DNA of 5,135 nt from JBKBXU01 sp046313675. Its GTDB lineage: Bacteria > Bacteroidota > Bacteroidia > Cytophagales > Cytophagaceae. Of the stretch, positions 3,938 through 5,135 are shown piece after piece. The position numbers and the translations under genes were made by a program. Below the pieces are notes generated by a model. The model had not been told where the DNA came from and did not search any database. It saw nothing but the letters and a program-made list of their open reading frames with translations. Numbering within the stretch: position 1 is the stretch's first letter; each line of letters opens with the position of its first letter. The DNA is taken from contig JBKBXU010000323.1 in NCBI GenBank assembly GCA_046313675.1, forward strand, positions 1 to 5,135. The letters run 5' to 3'.

Positions 3938-5135
3938 ATGGTTTATCTGCCACAGATCATTTTTATCATCATATTCGGAGTAACAGCCTTTTACGTCACA
4001 AAAAGCATCGTCCGAATTAGAAAAAATATTCTTCTGGGACGGCCCGCCGACCTGAATGATCAGCCGGGAAGGCGATTGAAAACAATGGTATTATATGCAT
4101 TGGGCCAAAAAAAAATGTTTCAGAGGCCACTTCCTGCTGTTCTGCACCTCTTCGTGTACATTGGTTTTATAATTATAAATGTAGAAATCATCGAAATCAT
4201 CCTGGATGGCTTTTTTGGAGCTCACCGGATCCTGGCTACAGGGCTTGGAAACGTCTACCCTGTATTTATTAACTTCTTTGAGTTCCTTGCAGTTTCTGTT
4301 ATTGTTGCCTGTGTCATCTTTCTGATAAGAAGGAATATTCTTAAGGTGCCGCGATTCAAAGGAGAGGAAATGCGCAGATGGCCTGTGCTGGATGCCAATA
4401 TTATACTTTGTGTAGAAATCCTGTTAATGCTGGCCTTTCTGACCATGAATTCTACGGATGTAGTGCTTCAGGCCAGAGGTGCAGAACATTATGTCCAAAC
4501 AGGAAGCTTTTTCTTTAGTGGCTTTATGGTTGATCTTTTTACTAACCTGAACACCTCCACCTTAATAGGTATTGAACGGTTTGCCTGGTGGTTTCATATC
4601 ATTGGCATATTTGCCTTTTCAATGTACATTTTCTATGACTCCAAGCACCTGCATATTTTTATGTCTTTCCCAAATACTTATTACAGCAAGTTGGAGCCAA
4701 TGGGAAAATTCAACAACATGCCGGAAGTTACCAAAGAGGTGAAGCTTATGCTGAATCTTCCCGATGAAAATCCGGGACAAACAGAAGAGACAGCCCCTCC
4801 GGTACGCTTTGGCGCCAAAGATGTTCAGGACCTGACCTGGAAAAACCTTTTGGATGCATACAGCTGTACAGAATGTGGCAGGTGCACCGCCAATTGCCCG
4901 GCCAATATTACCGGCAAAAAACTGTCGCCCCGTAAAATTATGATGGACACCAGAGACCGGGCTGAGGAGGTTGGACAGAATATCAAAAATCATGGGAAAG
5001 ATCATGATGATGGGAAAGCCTTGCTGGAGGATTACATAACATCTGAAGAGCTCATGGCTTGCACATCCTGTCAGGCCTGCGTGGAGGCTTGTCCTGTCAA
5101 CATCGACCCTCTGGATATCATCATGCAAATGAGAA
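3938..5135 (+). CDS. Membrane-bound di-[4Fe-4S] protein, 5' part (runs off right edge)
   Basis: 399 codons are visible and the frame is open at the edge; the family is usually somewhat longer, so only a short C-terminal part is missing. The N-terminal half is a membrane domain with hydrophobic segments at about 4-24, 66-88, 107-131, 154-176 and 212-233. His70 and His220, in or next to helices, with His237 and His239 just after the last one, are candidate heme ligands, as in NarI/HdrE-like membrane anchors. The C-terminal half carries two 4Fe-4S motifs: CTECGRCTANCP (Cys310, 313, 316, 320) and CTSCQACVEACP (Cys375, 378, 381, 385). This is the layout of electron-transfer subunits related to heterodisulfide reductase HdrC/HdrE. 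In Bacteroidota such genes are typically followed by a CCG-domain partner, which would lie outside the window. Electron donor and acceptor are unknown. The ATG at 3938 has no clear Shine-Dalgarno; TATACTTA at 3910-3917 is a weak possible -7 box. The gene is visibly richer in G+C than the genes to its left. Confidence 0.9.
   Translation, partial: MVYLPQIIFIIIFGVTAFYVTKSIVRIRKNILLGRPADLNDQPGRRLKTMVLYALGQKKMFQRPLPAVLHLFVYIGFIIINVEIIEIILDGFFGAHRILATGLGNVYPVFINFFEFLAVSVIVACVIFLIRRNILKVPRFKGEEMRRWPVLDANIILCVEILLMLAFLTMNSTDVVLQARGAEHYVQTGSFFFSGFMVDLFTNLNTSTLIGIERFAWWFHIIGIFAFSMYIFYDSKHLHIFMSFPNTYYSKLEPMGKFNNMPEVTKEVKLMLNLPDENPGQTEETAPPVRFGAKDVQDLTWKNLLDAYSCTECGRCTANCPANITGKKLSPRKIMMDTRDRAEEVGQNIKNHGKDHDDGKALLEDYITSEELMACTSCQACVEACPVNIDPLDIIMQMR

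Noticed and set aside
4255..4446. Minus-strand 63-codon ORF
   Set aside because: It is antisense to the membrane domain of the Fe-S protein, whose coding frame is well supported.
4619..5128. Minus-strand 169-codon ORF
   Set aside because: It is long, but exactly opposite the 4Fe-4S motifs of the plus-strand gene. The length reflects the G+C-richer codon use of the true gene, not a second protein.
1..5135. CRISPR array, insertion sequence transposase or prophage genes
   Set aside because: No regularly spaced direct repeats, no DDE or HUH transposase motifs and no phage structural or lysis proteins can be read on either strand.

Overview
The window looks like a piece of a Bacteroidota chromosome, most likely from the Flavobacteriia/Cytophagia side. 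The signs are AT-rich intergenic DNA, weak or absent Shine-Dalgarno sites, promoter elements of the Bacteroidota type (TAnnTTTG with an upstream TTTG), a Bacteroidota-style RelE/ParE toxin-antitoxin pair, and a membrane 4Fe-4S protein of a kind common in this phylum. All assignments come from reading the sequence; no database search was possible.

Layout, left to right. Positions 1-1202 hold the 3' part of a TPR-like helical repeat protein whose start lies outside the window. Positions 1203-1864 contain no convincing intact gene. They carry a possible small membrane-protein ORF whose start looks damaged (about 1390-1562), a minus-strand ORF fragment (1208-1372), and a 105-bp imperfect inverted repeat (1675-1779) that resembles an integron attC site in size and shape but lacks the canonical core. 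A complete two-gene toxin-antitoxin operon follows (1865-2394). Thirteen bases after it lies a minus-strand sequence that I read as a decayed 3' end (domains V and VI) of a group II intron with no reverse transcriptase gene left. Next comes an unrecognised exported beta-rich protein (true start probably 2674, not 2584).

The last part looks like stable core chromosome. It has a tRNA-Phe(GAA) gene on the minus strand with its own promoter and a strong intrinsic terminator. Divergent from it is the 5' part of a membrane-bound di-[4Fe-4S] protein that runs off the right edge. This Fe-S gene is visibly richer in G+C than everything to the left of the tRNA. The simplest reading is therefore an AT-rich accessory segment (TPR gene, repeat element, toxin-antitoxin, intron relic, orphan exported protein) abutting core genes at a tRNA.

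The genes do not form one pathway. The toxin-antitoxin pair is a self-contained unit, and the tRNA and the Fe-S gene are independent divergent units. The items most worth a second look are the intron relic, the attC-like inverted repeat just upstream of the toxin-antitoxin operon, and the composition change at tRNA-Phe.
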